Source: Microcaldota archaeon (GTDB lineage Archaea > Micrarchaeota > Micrarchaeia > Micrarchaeales > CABMGC01). Taken from it: DNA of 61,465 nucleotides. The stretch spans positions 1 to 61,465 of the forward strand of contig JAGWGW010000005.1 of assembly GCA_028867135.1 (NCBI GenBank), in the 5' to 3' direction. This document shows, one piece after another, positions 26,680 through 33,911 of the stretch (within the stretch, counting starts at the first letter, position 1; each line of letters starts with the position of its first letter). A program made the translations under genes and the position numbers. The notes under the pieces are model-generated. The model was not told the origin of the DNA, searched no databases, and was given only the letters and a program-made list of their open reading frames with translations.

Positions 26680-26982
26680 TCAGATGTCTACGAATACCTC
26701 CTCTCCTTTAACATATATCCTGTATGTATTCACTCCGCTCGTTGACGGGCCCCTTGCAAGCCTGCCGCTCCTTATGTCAAACTGCGAACCGTGCCAAGGG
26801 CACTCGACGATATAGTTCTCAACGGCGCCCTCGTGCAGGGGTCCGTGCGCATGCGGGCACAGCTCGTCTATCGCGAACAGTTTGCCGCCGATCTTGAACA
26901 CCGCAATGGCCTTTCCGTCCACCGAAACCATCCTCCCTGCGCCTTCGCCGAAATCCGATACCTTTCCAACCATCTTCTCCAT
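26680..26982 (-). CDS. Rieske-type [2Fe-2S] ferredoxin
   Basis: A 100-residue soluble Rieske protein. The cluster ligands are CPHAHG (C-x-H) and CPWHG (C-x-x-H), separated by the family-typical 15-17 residues. Its small size, with no transmembrane anchor, resembles the ferredoxins of dioxygenases and nitrite-reductase small subunits. No partner oxygenase or reductase is nearby, so its electron acceptor is unknown. It is 15 nt downstream of the methyltransferase gene on the same strand and convergent with the MtnA-like gene. Confidence 0.92.
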   Translation of the reverse strand: MEKMVGKVSDFGEGAGRMVSVDGKAIAVFKIGGKLFAIDELCPHAHGPLHEGAVENYIVECPWHGSQFDIRSGRLARGPSTSGVNTYRIYVKGEEVFVDI

Positions 26983-26997
26983 TGCATCCCCAATTAT

Positions 26998-27309
26998 TCA
27001 TCGTAACCCGTCTATGTCAGCACCTTCCATCTTCAACAGCTCCATCTTCCTCCTTCTGCCTCCGTCACCAGAATAGTTTCCCAGTCCGTCGGACCTGACG
27101 ACCCTGTGGCACGGTATCGTTACCGGAAACGGATTGAGCCTCAGCGCCGTGCCTACGGCCCTGTACGCTCTTGGCCTTCCCACCATAGCTGCTATCTGCT
27201 TGTAGGTCCTTGTCTCTCCCTTCGGTATTTGCGTAGTGGCATCAAGCACCCTGATCTGGAATGCCGTAAGCCCATGCGCTTCCAATCCGCGCATAATCCT
27301 CTTGTCCAT
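26998..27309 (-). CDS. ogt: Methylated-DNA--cysteine S-methyltransferase, core domain only
   Basis: Suicide repair enzyme that removes O6-alkyl groups from guanine. The catalytic motif is IPCHRVVRSDG, with the acceptor Cys; RAYRAVGTALRLNPFPV is the DNA-binding helix with the Arg finger region. At 103 residues it holds only the C-terminal domain, as in short Ogt/ATL forms, but it keeps the active Cys (ATL proteins have Trp), so it should be active. GGTGGTG before the ATG is a fair ribosome site. It leads a two-gene unit with the Rieske gene. Confidence 0.92.
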   Translation of the reverse strand: MDKRIMRGLEAHGLTAFQIRVLDATTQIPKGETRTYKQIAAMVGRPRAYRAVGTALRLNPFPVTIPCHRVVRSDGLGNYSGDGGRRRKMELLKMEGADIDGLR

Positions 27310-27498
27310 AACACCACCGCAGATTACTGATTACGCACCAAAAACAAATAAAATATATGCGCACCAACCCTGCAATGGCGTATATGCCGCAACAAAGCAT
27401 GCCAAAAGCCCGTTTCCTGTTTCTCGTCGGAGCAGAAACCGAAGGAAAACAAATCTTCTTAAATATATCCCATAGGTTATATATACTGCCAATCCAAA

Positions 27499-29310
27499 AT
27501 GAAACGCAAAGAGGCCAGTCTTTCTTACAGCTTTTGGGCAGGAATCCTAGGGGAGAAGCTCTTAAAGCTAGCAAAACGTGGAGCCATGAGAGTGCACTAC
27601 AATATAACATTCTGGATAGCAGCAGCGGCCCTAATTCTTAATCTCGCCATCGCGACGCCGCCTCCATCAACAACGGTTGCTACGACAACCATTCCTCCAA
27701 CCACAACAGCGCCTACCACTTCATCAACAGTCAGCACAACCTCGACTACCATCTCAACTTCCATCTCTTCAACTACATCCACAACCCCGTCCACCTCGAC
27801 TTCTACAACCTCGACCACCATACCCACAACAACGATACCAACCACCACCTCTACCACCTCAACCACCACCTCAACCTCAACCACCGCACTCACAACGTCC
27901 ATCCAAACGACAACTTCTACAACATCCACCACCACTTCAACCACCATGCCGTCAACAACGTCACCTGTTACCACCTCAACCACCACCTTGGCATCTACCT
28001 CAACTTCAGCCTCGACATCAATCACAACCTCCACCACAACTTCGACTACTGCATCTTCAACGTCTGCCCCCTCCTCAACCTCTACAACCAATTCCACCTC
28101 ATCGTCAACGCTAAACACCACAACCACGGTTCCGACTGGCGGCGGGGCCGGAGGAGGCAGTGGCGGAGCAGTCCAAGGCAGCGGCGGAAGCAGCGTAGGG
28201 GGCGGCGGGGGCTTTAAGCCCACTGTCACTTCAACAAATAGCGGCGCATGCTATGAGATAACAAACTTCTCGCAGCTCAATTCCGAGACAATAACCCTTA
28301 AAGGGAGCTCGTTTAACATAGTGGAGAACTTCATCACGCCCACGACCGCAGGCATAAGCGTGAACGGCTACGCCTACACCCTGGCTCCGAACCAGCAGCA
28401 GAACATCGGTTCATCGACGAACGGAACCGTCAGCTTCACGGTGTCAATAAAGGATCTTTCATACATACCGATAGTGCAGACAATAACCGCAGATGTCTGC
28501 GCGGCGCAAACAGTCGGCACCAAAGCTGTCCAGGCAAGCACTGGCACGCCAAGCCTCTCAATAGGCAGCGGCACCATCACTGCCACAAGTTCCAACCCTA
28601 ATGATACGGTAGAACTGCTGGTCAACGGCACCATCGTTGCAACAGGCAGGGGCAACGCATCCATATCAGAGAATTCGCTGACATCAGGGCCCCACTCGCT
28701 GCAGGGCAGAGACGTAACCTCTGGCGAGACGACTCCAATACAGACCTATATTAAAAGCGGAACCTCTCCAACTCTTTCGTTCCCGGGAATGTGCAGCAAC
28801 TACACCTACGCATCCAACAAATCGTGCACGACCACTGTGCGCATATCCACATACAACAACCAGCTTACGGGAAGGCTGTACCTTAACGGCAACCTCCTAG
28901 GCACTACGACAAGCACCATGAGCGACACGCGGTCCAAGCCAGGTACGTATGCCTACGTATTCAATACCACTGGAAACGGCAACTACTCAAGCAACAGCAT
29001 CACGTACAGGTACACGATAAAGAATGGCACCCTCAGCCCTGCCTCGCCGGCGCTTCCGCTTCCTGTGATAATGGGCACCATAGGCGCCCTCCTCTCAGTG
29101 GTCGTGGGCGTTGTTTTCGCCTTCCTGCGAAGGAGGGAGGTTGCCGAGGAGCAGCTCTCCTCAGCATCGGAACCCACTGGACCATCAGAGCCACCGGGCG
29201 CTCCGGGATCAGCGGGACCTGCGGAGCCGTCAGCGCAACCGGAGCCACCTGGACCTTCCGTAGCTTCAGGGCCTGCAGAACCCCCTCAGGATTCCGCACA
29301 AGCGATGTAA
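27499..29310 (+). CDS. Mucin-like Thr/Ser-rich surface protein with C-terminal membrane anchor
   Basis: A 603-residue surface protein. A basic N-terminus and hydrophobic helix (ITFWIAAAALILNLAIA, about residues 36-52) give a signal peptide or anchor. Residues about 53-210 are nearly all Thr, Ser and Pro in TTST-type runs, probably a glycosylated stalk. A Gly-rich hinge (GGGAGGGSGGAVQGSGG) leads to a beta-rich region of about 300 residues with N-x-S/T sites. Near the C-terminus a helix (VIMGTIGALLSVVVGVVFAF) is followed by RRRE and a Pro/Glu-rich cytoplasmic tail. TATA-like TTCTTAAATATAT (27456-27468) fits the start at ATG 27499; ATG 27586 is an alternative. Confidence 0.8.
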   Translation: MKRKEASLSYSFWAGILGEKLLKLAKRGAMRVHYNITFWIAAAALILNLAIATPPPSTTVATTTIPPTTTAPTTSSTVSTTSTTISTSISSTTSTTPSTSTSTTSTTIPTTTIPTTTSTTSTTTSTSTTALTTSIQTTTSTTSTTTSTTMPSTTSPVTTSTTTLASTSTSASTSITTSTTTSTTASSTSAPSSTSTTNSTSSSTLNTTTTVPTGGGAGGGSGGAVQGSGGSSVGGGGGFKPTVTSTNSGACYEITNFSQLNSETITLKGSSFNIVENFITPTTAGISVNGYAYTLAPNQQQNIGSSTNGTVSFTVSIKDLSYIPIVQTITADVCAAQTVGTKAVQASTGTPSLSIGSGTITATSSNPNDTVELLVNGTIVATGRGNASISENSLTSGPHSLQGRDVTSGETTPIQTYIKSGTSPTLSFPGMCSNYTYASNKSCTTTVRISTYNNQLTGRLYLNGNLLGTTTSTMSDTRSKPGTYAYVFNTTGNGNYSSNSITYRYTIKNGTLSPASPALPLPVIMGTIGALLSVVVGVVFAFLRRREVAEEQLSSASEPTGPSEPPGAPGSAGPAEPSAQPEPPGPSVASGPAEPPQDSAQAM

Positions 29311-29374
29311 GCCTTTTCTAAAACCAAAGTTACACACCGCTGTTAATTAGGGCAGGGCGCACATCTTACTGGTA

Positions 29375-30187
29375 ATGGGCGATGCTGTGAAAGGCAGAAT
29401 GCTAAAGCTGGCCATCATGCTTGCTGTGATAGCATTGTCTATGTCTATCGTCCTGCTGCATAAGGGGAATTCAGGAAACCCAATGCCAAGCACCGTCACA
29501 ATAAACACAAACGCATCAACTTCTATGGAAGGCTTTGTCTCCTCAGTGCCTTCACGTGTGCGGCTGAGTTCCAACGATTTCAGGATGTTTCCCACGTGCT
29601 TCCCATCCGTCGCATCGCCTGTATATGCTAATGGCAGCTACCTGCTGCTGTATCCGGCCAGCATACCTGTATCTTCAGGGGACATGCTCTGCAGGTACAG
29701 CTTCATGGATGTCGACCAGAAATCCGCTCAGAAGCAGAAGGGATTCTCATTCACCGGCACCTTCGTGATCAACGGCTCGGCGCCTAACACGTTCGACGAG
29801 GAGGTTGTGACAGCTGTGGATGACAACGTGAACTGGACGGGCCAGGAATACGGGTTCAGGGCAAGCCTGTCAGACGGCATCGTATATGGATACGTGCAGG
29901 ACGGGACAAAACGCGCAGGCGAATGGACCTACTTCTATTCAGTGCCACTGTTCCACGATGACAACATGCCGCATAACTTCAGCGCCAATGTAATCACGCA
30001 GGTCAACAGCACCAATCTCTTCTACTTTTACGTTGACGGCAGGGTTGCCGGTGTGATAACCCACGATTCAAAAGCCAACTATTCGGACCAGTCGTACCAC
30101 ATGATAATCACCACGCACAGGTGGGATAACGGATGGAACAGCAGCGATTCTTCACTATATGTCCAGAATCTTACGGTGCTGAAGTAG
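29375..30187 (+). CDS. Secreted concanavalin-like domain protein, paralogue 1
   Basis: A 270-residue protein with an N-terminal hydrophobic segment (LAIMLAVIALSMSIVLL) and a beta-rich domain with many N-x-S/T sites. The C-terminal 150 residues match the minus-strand gene at 58917-59582: shared features are GQEYGFR/GQEFGIR, YGYVQDG/YGYIQDG, FYVDGR/FWVDGK and ITTHRWDNGW/MTTHRWGNGW. The fold is probably a jelly-roll (LamG or GH16-like) but no catalytic pair is recognisable. This copy is exported or membrane-tethered. It follows the mucin-like gene by 64 nt on the same strand. Confidence 0.75.
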   Translation: MGDAVKGRMLKLAIMLAVIALSMSIVLLHKGNSGNPMPSTVTINTNASTSMEGFVSSVPSRVRLSSNDFRMFPTCFPSVASPVYANGSYLLLYPASIPVSSGDMLCRYSFMDVDQKSAQKQKGFSFTGTFVINGSAPNTFDEEVVTAVDDNVNWTGQEYGFRASLSDGIVYGYVQDGTKRAGEWTYFYSVPLFHDDNMPHNFSANVITQVNSTNLFYFYVDGRVAGVITHDSKANYSDQSYHMIITTHRWDNGWNSSDSSLYVQNLTVLK

Positions 30188-30210
30188 AGGCAATGGCTGC
30201 AATCCTAGGA

Positions 30211-30552
30211 TTAGCGCAGCACCTTGTAGACGCTGCTGCCCTGCGGAACCTTGTGGTTCAGTTTTATGCCAACAGAGTCCCCCTCCATTGCCTCGTCCAC
30301 GCCGTTCCTGTTTATCTGCATGCTCGAGATCCTCTGCCTCACGGCCTCTTCATCAGTGCCTATCTCTATTATGTCTCCGACTTTGAGTCCCTGCGTCAAC
30401 TTGATGGCCGCAACGCCGATCCTGTCGAAGAATTCCTCTACAGTGCCGACAAGCACCCTTCCGCCCGGAGCCGCTGCAGCGCCGCCCCGGTCCTGTTTTG
30501 ACTCCCAATCATTAAGGAACTCGATGGTGTTGTCTATGTTGTCCATTGCCAT
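30211..30552 (-). CDS. EF-Tu domain 2-like beta-barrel protein
   Basis: A 113-residue protein whose last 80 residues (VGTVEEFFDRIGVAAIKLTQGLKVGDIIEIG... ISSMQINRNGVDEAMEGDSVGIKL) match the beta-barrel domain 2 of translation GTPases, with no GTPase domain. Stand-alone proteins like this are known in archaea as elongation-factor-like proteins of unknown role. The N-terminal 30 residues hold a Gly/Ala linker (GGAAAAPGG). On the minus strand a TATA box (GTTTATATAC, plus 30574-30583) is about 27 nt before ATG 30552, so the mRNA is probably leaderless. Confidence 0.85.
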   Translation of the reverse strand: MAMDNIDNTIEFLNDWESKQDRGGAAAAPGGRVLVGTVEEFFDRIGVAAIKLTQGLKVGDIIEIGTDEEAVRQRISSMQINRNGVDEAMEGDSVGIKLNHKVPQGSSVYKVLR

Positions 30553-30594
30553 GAATTATTGAGGGCGATAAAAGTATATAAACAAAGGTGCTGC

Positions 30595-31776
30595 TCAGAT
30601 CCTCCTTGACTCTATCAGCGAAGAAATCCCGTCCCTTTCAACTATCCTCCTAGCTTCATCAGCCGGGTTCTCCCTCCCTCTGAGCCTGTCGGAGAGCCTG
30701 TCGAGAAACGAGGGGTCCTCTCCTGAGAGCTCGAGCCCCTTCGCGCCTATCTCCAGAAGTTCGTGGACCTTCTGCGTTATCGGCTCGCCTCCTATCTTCG
30801 CATCGAAGCCGTTCGTTGCAGCGTCTATCCTGGCAATGCCAGCCGTCCCCATGCTCCTTTCAGCAACGTGGCTGTGCAGTCCGTCGAGGTTCGATGCCAG
30901 CCCGTACACTAGGGCAGTTGCCGATATCAGAGACTTCAACCCGGGCTGCTGGTCTATCGACCTTATCTCTATGGTCCTTGTGTCCGGCTTCAGCCTGGCC
31001 CCCCACCAGACGCAGCCGTACTGCGTGAAATCCATGTGACCGTTGCTGCTCGCATCGAATATCCTCTCGAATGAGCTCACAGTCCTGACGTAATCGCTCA
31101 TGTCCTTGAACCTCCTGAGAGGCATGCCTCTTCTTCCCCTGTCCTGCTCAAGCGAGACCACGCTGTCCCACAAGGGCTCCCTGTACGATGACATTCCAAC
31201 AGGCGCGCCGTTGACAACGCTCGAGTTGGCGAAGAGCGCAATCAGCTCCGGTGCAATGAGGTTGAAGGCGTTGACCGCCTTTACCGCGTCCTGCCTTGAT
31301 ACCTCTACATGGACCTGATGCGACGCTGTCATCTCTATGAGCAGAAGGTCCACGAGCGGCCTTTCAAGCACATTGTTCGTGCTGTACCTGTCGGCAAAGG
31401 CCTTGTACCTCTCCATGGGCATCAGCTGCTCCCAGCTGGGCATGCTCACCGGCTGCACGCCCAGTCCCAGAAGGAGCACGCCCTCCCTCCCTGCAATCTC
31501 GGTTATCGAATGCATAAGCCCGATCTGCTCCGACGCCTCCTTTACCGACCTTACGGGCTCGAAGGCCACCTCCCACGTCCCTGAGCCAACATCCGTGCTG
31601 AACTTGAAATGCTCGTTATGCCACACTGCCTTGCCTTCTGTGGGATTCATCCCGAGCTCCTCGCCTATCCTTCTTATCATGTATGCGCTCTCCGCAGCTG
31701 TGACAGCGGTTCCATCCCTCCTCTTGACGGCTATGAATTCCTCCTCGTTTCCTAGCCTTGCCTTCCTCTCAGGCAG
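30595..31776 (-). CDS. Glutamate-cysteine ligase family (GCS2) protein, non-standard start
   Basis: ATP-grasp-like carboxylate-amine ligase of the GCS2 family (gamma-glutamylcysteine synthetase type). Recognised blocks are GLGVQPVSMPSWEQLMPMERY, TASHQVHVEV, LIALFANSS and WWGARLKPDTRTIEIRSID. The first ATG is at 31680, but the frame continues upstream through LGNEEEFIAVKRRDG, which is the family's catalytic N-terminal strand (G-x-E-x-E-F). No ATG, GTG or TTG lies between this and an in-frame TGA at 31842-31840. I placed the start at CTG 31776 (codes LPERKARLGNEEEF). A sequence error or an ATT/ATA start are alternatives. The product could be another gamma-glutamyl amide. Confidence 0.75.
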   Translation of the reverse strand: MPERKARLGNEEEFIAVKRRDGTAVTAAESAYMIRRIGEELGMNPTEGKAVWHNEHFKFSTDVGSGTWEVAFEPVRSVKEASEQIGLMHSITEIAGREGVLLLGLGVQPVSMPSWEQLMPMERYKAFADRYSTNNVLERPLVDLLLIEMTASHQVHVEVSRQDAVKAVNAFNLIAPELIALFANSSVVNGAPVGMSSYREPLWDSVVSLEQDRGRRGMPLRRFKDMSDYVRTVSSFERIFDASSNGHMDFTQYGCVWWGARLKPDTRTIEIRSIDQQPGLKSLISATALVYGLASNLDGLHSHVAERSMGTAGIARIDAATNGFDAKIGGEPITQKVHELLEIGAKGLELSGEDPSFLDRLSDRLRGRENPADEARRIVERDGISSLIESRRI

Positions 31777-31842
31777 TGCTTTGGGGAATCTTTTTGCTAC
31801 TCTATGCTCTACGCCATTCGAAGCTATTGCATCACCAATTCA

Positions 31843-32051
31843 ACGGGACCGCGCCATGAAGGTTCCGCGAAGAAAAGACAATCAGGCAGCGAAGCTGTTC
31901 CAAAGCATCTGCGCCTGTCCGAGTCCTGCGCCGCGCATTGCAGCCGCAAAATGCATTTGGAATGGCATCACACTACCTATGACAACTATGGTGGATTCCA
32001 CCATATTTAAATCTTTTGAGGGGGTTCGTGTGCCATTGCACTGCAATCAAA
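31843..32051. other. Intergenic region between GCS2 gene and hypothetical gene
   Basis: No gene is visible. Two TATA-like elements on the plus strand, CATATTTAAATC (about 32001-32012) and GTTTTAAATAC (32053-32063, just beyond), precede the next gene. A short ATG frame on the minus strand (MARSR) runs into TGA immediately before the GCS2 frame. Confidence 0.4.
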
Positions 32052-32077
32052 TGTTTTAAATACGCCGCAGTCCATGA

Positions 32078-32515
32078 ATGGATTGGGCGATGTTGATGGC
32101 ATCCGTCAGTTTTGCGAAGGTTGAGCCTGCGGCTCGTGCAAGGGCGAGCGCCGCCGAGCATCCTATACTGTCTGAAATGCGCGGTTACCTAAGGGAATCG
32201 CAGAGGCTCCTGTCTGAGATGCAACGCTTCAGGAACGGCCTTGCAGAAGTGCACAGGCGAAATACGGTCAGCATGTATCCTGAAGAGTCAAGGCTCGGGG
32301 CTGAGTATCTTGACAGCACGCTAAGGGCAAACGGAAAGCACGGCAACGGCCACGAAGACGCGAGAAACGCCATACTCCACGCAGTGCAGAGGCTTGGCAG
32401 CAAGACAACAGAGGAGCATGTCGCCATGCTTGTGCACCACTACTACAACCCTGACGGGCACGTGACCGGCCAGCGTTCAGTCGAAGCCGCACTCGCGTCG
32501 ATACTGCGCGAATAG
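32078..32515 (+). CDS. Hypothetical helical protein
   Basis: A 145-residue soluble, mainly helical protein that I do not recognise. Its first half is Arg/Glu-rich and amphipathic (LSEMRGYLRESQRLLSEMQRFR); the second half has several His (HGNGHEDARNAILHAVQRL, HVAMLVHHYYNPDGHV). No membrane segment. ATGs at 32078, 32090 and 32096 are in frame; TATA-like GTTTTAAATAC centred near 32058 predicts mRNA near 32085, which would favour 32090 or 32096. It is convergent with the antiporter gene. Confidence 0.65.
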   Translation: MDWAMLMASVSFAKVEPAARARASAAEHPILSEMRGYLRESQRLLSEMQRFRNGLAEVHRRNTVSMYPEESRLGAEYLDSTLRANGKHGNGHEDARNAILHAVQRLGSKTTEEHVAMLVHHYYNPDGHVTGQRSVEAALASILRE

Positions 32516-32553
32516 CGACGATACTGCAGGGTTTCGACAAACATTGCCTTTAC

Positions 32554-33762
32554 CTATTCCTCATAATGGTCGTAGGCCCTTTTCAGCAGCGCGGGCGAGG
32601 CCATGGTCGTTATGATCAGCACCAGGAGAAGCACAGAGTATGTCGACGTCGATATGACCTGCGATGCGAGCGCTATTCCTATGACTATAAAGCCGACCTC
32701 GCCCCTGGATATCATCCCATAGCCGACCAGCATGCCCTTCTTCATGCTCTTCAGGAAGAACGATGCGGGGATCCCGCATCCGATGTACTTGGCCACTATC
32801 GCGACTATGATCAGCACCGGTATCAGCAGGCCGTTGGCTGCGCTTAGCTTTCCTAAGTCAAGGTACGTTCCTATGACGGCGAAGAAGAGGGGCCCGAAGA
32901 TGAGCCTCAGCTTGAGCACGAAGGACCTGATGAGCGCCTTGTACTTTGACTCTGATGCAGCCATGCCCGCTATGAAAGCCCCGATTATCGGGGACAGCCC
33001 CGCGAGCCCGATTACCGCGGAGAGCCCGAAGGTGATACCAGTCACGCCCGCCTCTACAGCCCCCTCAGAGTGCGACCTCGCCAGGATGTTCAATACCCTC
33101 GGGACAAGTATCACGGAGCCGATCAGCGCGATTATCCATACAGCAAAGGCCTTTATCGTTGTCAGCGCTATAGACCCGTAGGACGGCAGCGAGCTGCTCT
33201 GTATGACCGCTATGGCTACCGAGAGCACCACAAGCCCGAGTATGTCGTCTATTATGGCCGCGCTTATCATGATCTTCGCCTCCTCTGTCTTGTGCTTGTT
33301 GAGTTCCCTTAGCACAGCCACGGTAACCGCGATGCTCGTAGCCGTTAGCGTCGCACCCACTATGATGGCTGCGGTGTTGCCAAGGCCGAAGATTATCGAT
33401 GCATAGTAGCCCATGATGAACGGCACTACGACTCCAAAGGACGCTATGACGAACGCAGGCAGGCCTGCCCTGACCAGGTCCTTGAGCTTGAACTCAAGGC
33501 CGGCCGACAGCAATACTATTATTCCGCCTATCTGCGCAAAGGCAAGGAAGAGCGGATTGAGCTGTATCAGCGGATGCCCGAAGACCACGAGAAGGCCGCC
33601 AAGGGCGAAAGGCCCGAGGACTATGCCTGCGAGTATCTCCCCGACTACCTCTGGCATCCTGAGCCAGCGCATTCCCGCTGCGAACATCCTTGCAAGCAGC
33701 ACCAGCGCGCTTATGCCGACTACCGTACTCAACACGCTTATCTGCGTAGCATCAACAGCCAA
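32554..33762 (-). CDS. CPA2-family Na+(K+)/H+ antiporter
   Basis: Membrane antiporter of the CPA2 (KefB/NapA-like) family, 402 residues and about 12-13 hydrophobic segments. VVGEILAGIVLGPFALGG and AAIIDDILGLVVLSV are signature blocks; the Asp-Asp pair (DD in IIDDI) is the ion-binding site of electrogenic members. There is no C-terminal TrkA-N or TrkA-C domain, so it is the bare transport unit. It is divergent from the trehalose enzyme gene. A joint role in osmotic adaptation is an inference from position only. Confidence 0.92.
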   Translation of the reverse strand: MAVDATQISVLSTVVGISALVLLARMFAAGMRWLRMPEVVGEILAGIVLGPFALGGLLVVFGHPLIQLNPLFLAFAQIGGIIVLLSAGLEFKLKDLVRAGLPAFVIASFGVVVPFIMGYYASIIFGLGNTAAIIVGATLTATSIAVTVAVLRELNKHKTEEAKIMISAAIIDDILGLVVLSVAIAVIQSSSLPSYGSIALTTIKAFAVWIIALIGSVILVPRVLNILARSHSEGAVEAGVTGITFGLSAVIGLAGLSPIIGAFIAGMAASESKYKALIRSFVLKLRLIFGPLFFAVIGTYLDLGKLSAANGLLIPVLIIVAIVAKYIGCGIPASFFLKSMKKGMLVGYGMISRGEVGFIVIGIALASQVISTSTYSVLLLVLIITTMASPALLKRAYDHYEE

Positions 33763-33880
33763 AATCTCACCTGCAACTGCAACGTCGCCAATTAAATCTT
33801 ACAATTGCATGCTTTATTATTCCTATCGATAAGAACACCGGTCGGGATTTTGCCGTAATGCGCCTCAGGATTGGAAAAGA

Positions 33881-33888
33881 TTATTATA
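33881..33888 (+). promoter_or_regulatory. TATA box of the trehalose synthase/phosphatase gene
   Basis: TTATTATA is centred 27 nt before ATG 33912. This sets the start at MEMRNKGRLIIISNRLP and makes an earlier in-frame ATG (33858) unlikely, as that would lie upstream of the transcription start. Confidence 0.6.
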
Positions 33889-33911
33889 CAATTGCGTTAC
33901 CAGTATCATCA

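Noticed and set aside
27660-28130. Possible CRISPR or tandem repeat array
   Set aside because: The repetition is codon-level Thr/Ser low complexity without regular repeat-spacer spacing; no CRISPR array was seen anywhere in the window.
27597-28229. Val/Glu-rich open frame antisense to the Thr-rich stalk
   Set aside because: It is the mirror of ACA/ACC-type Thr codons, which give few stops on either strand; no promoter or domain.
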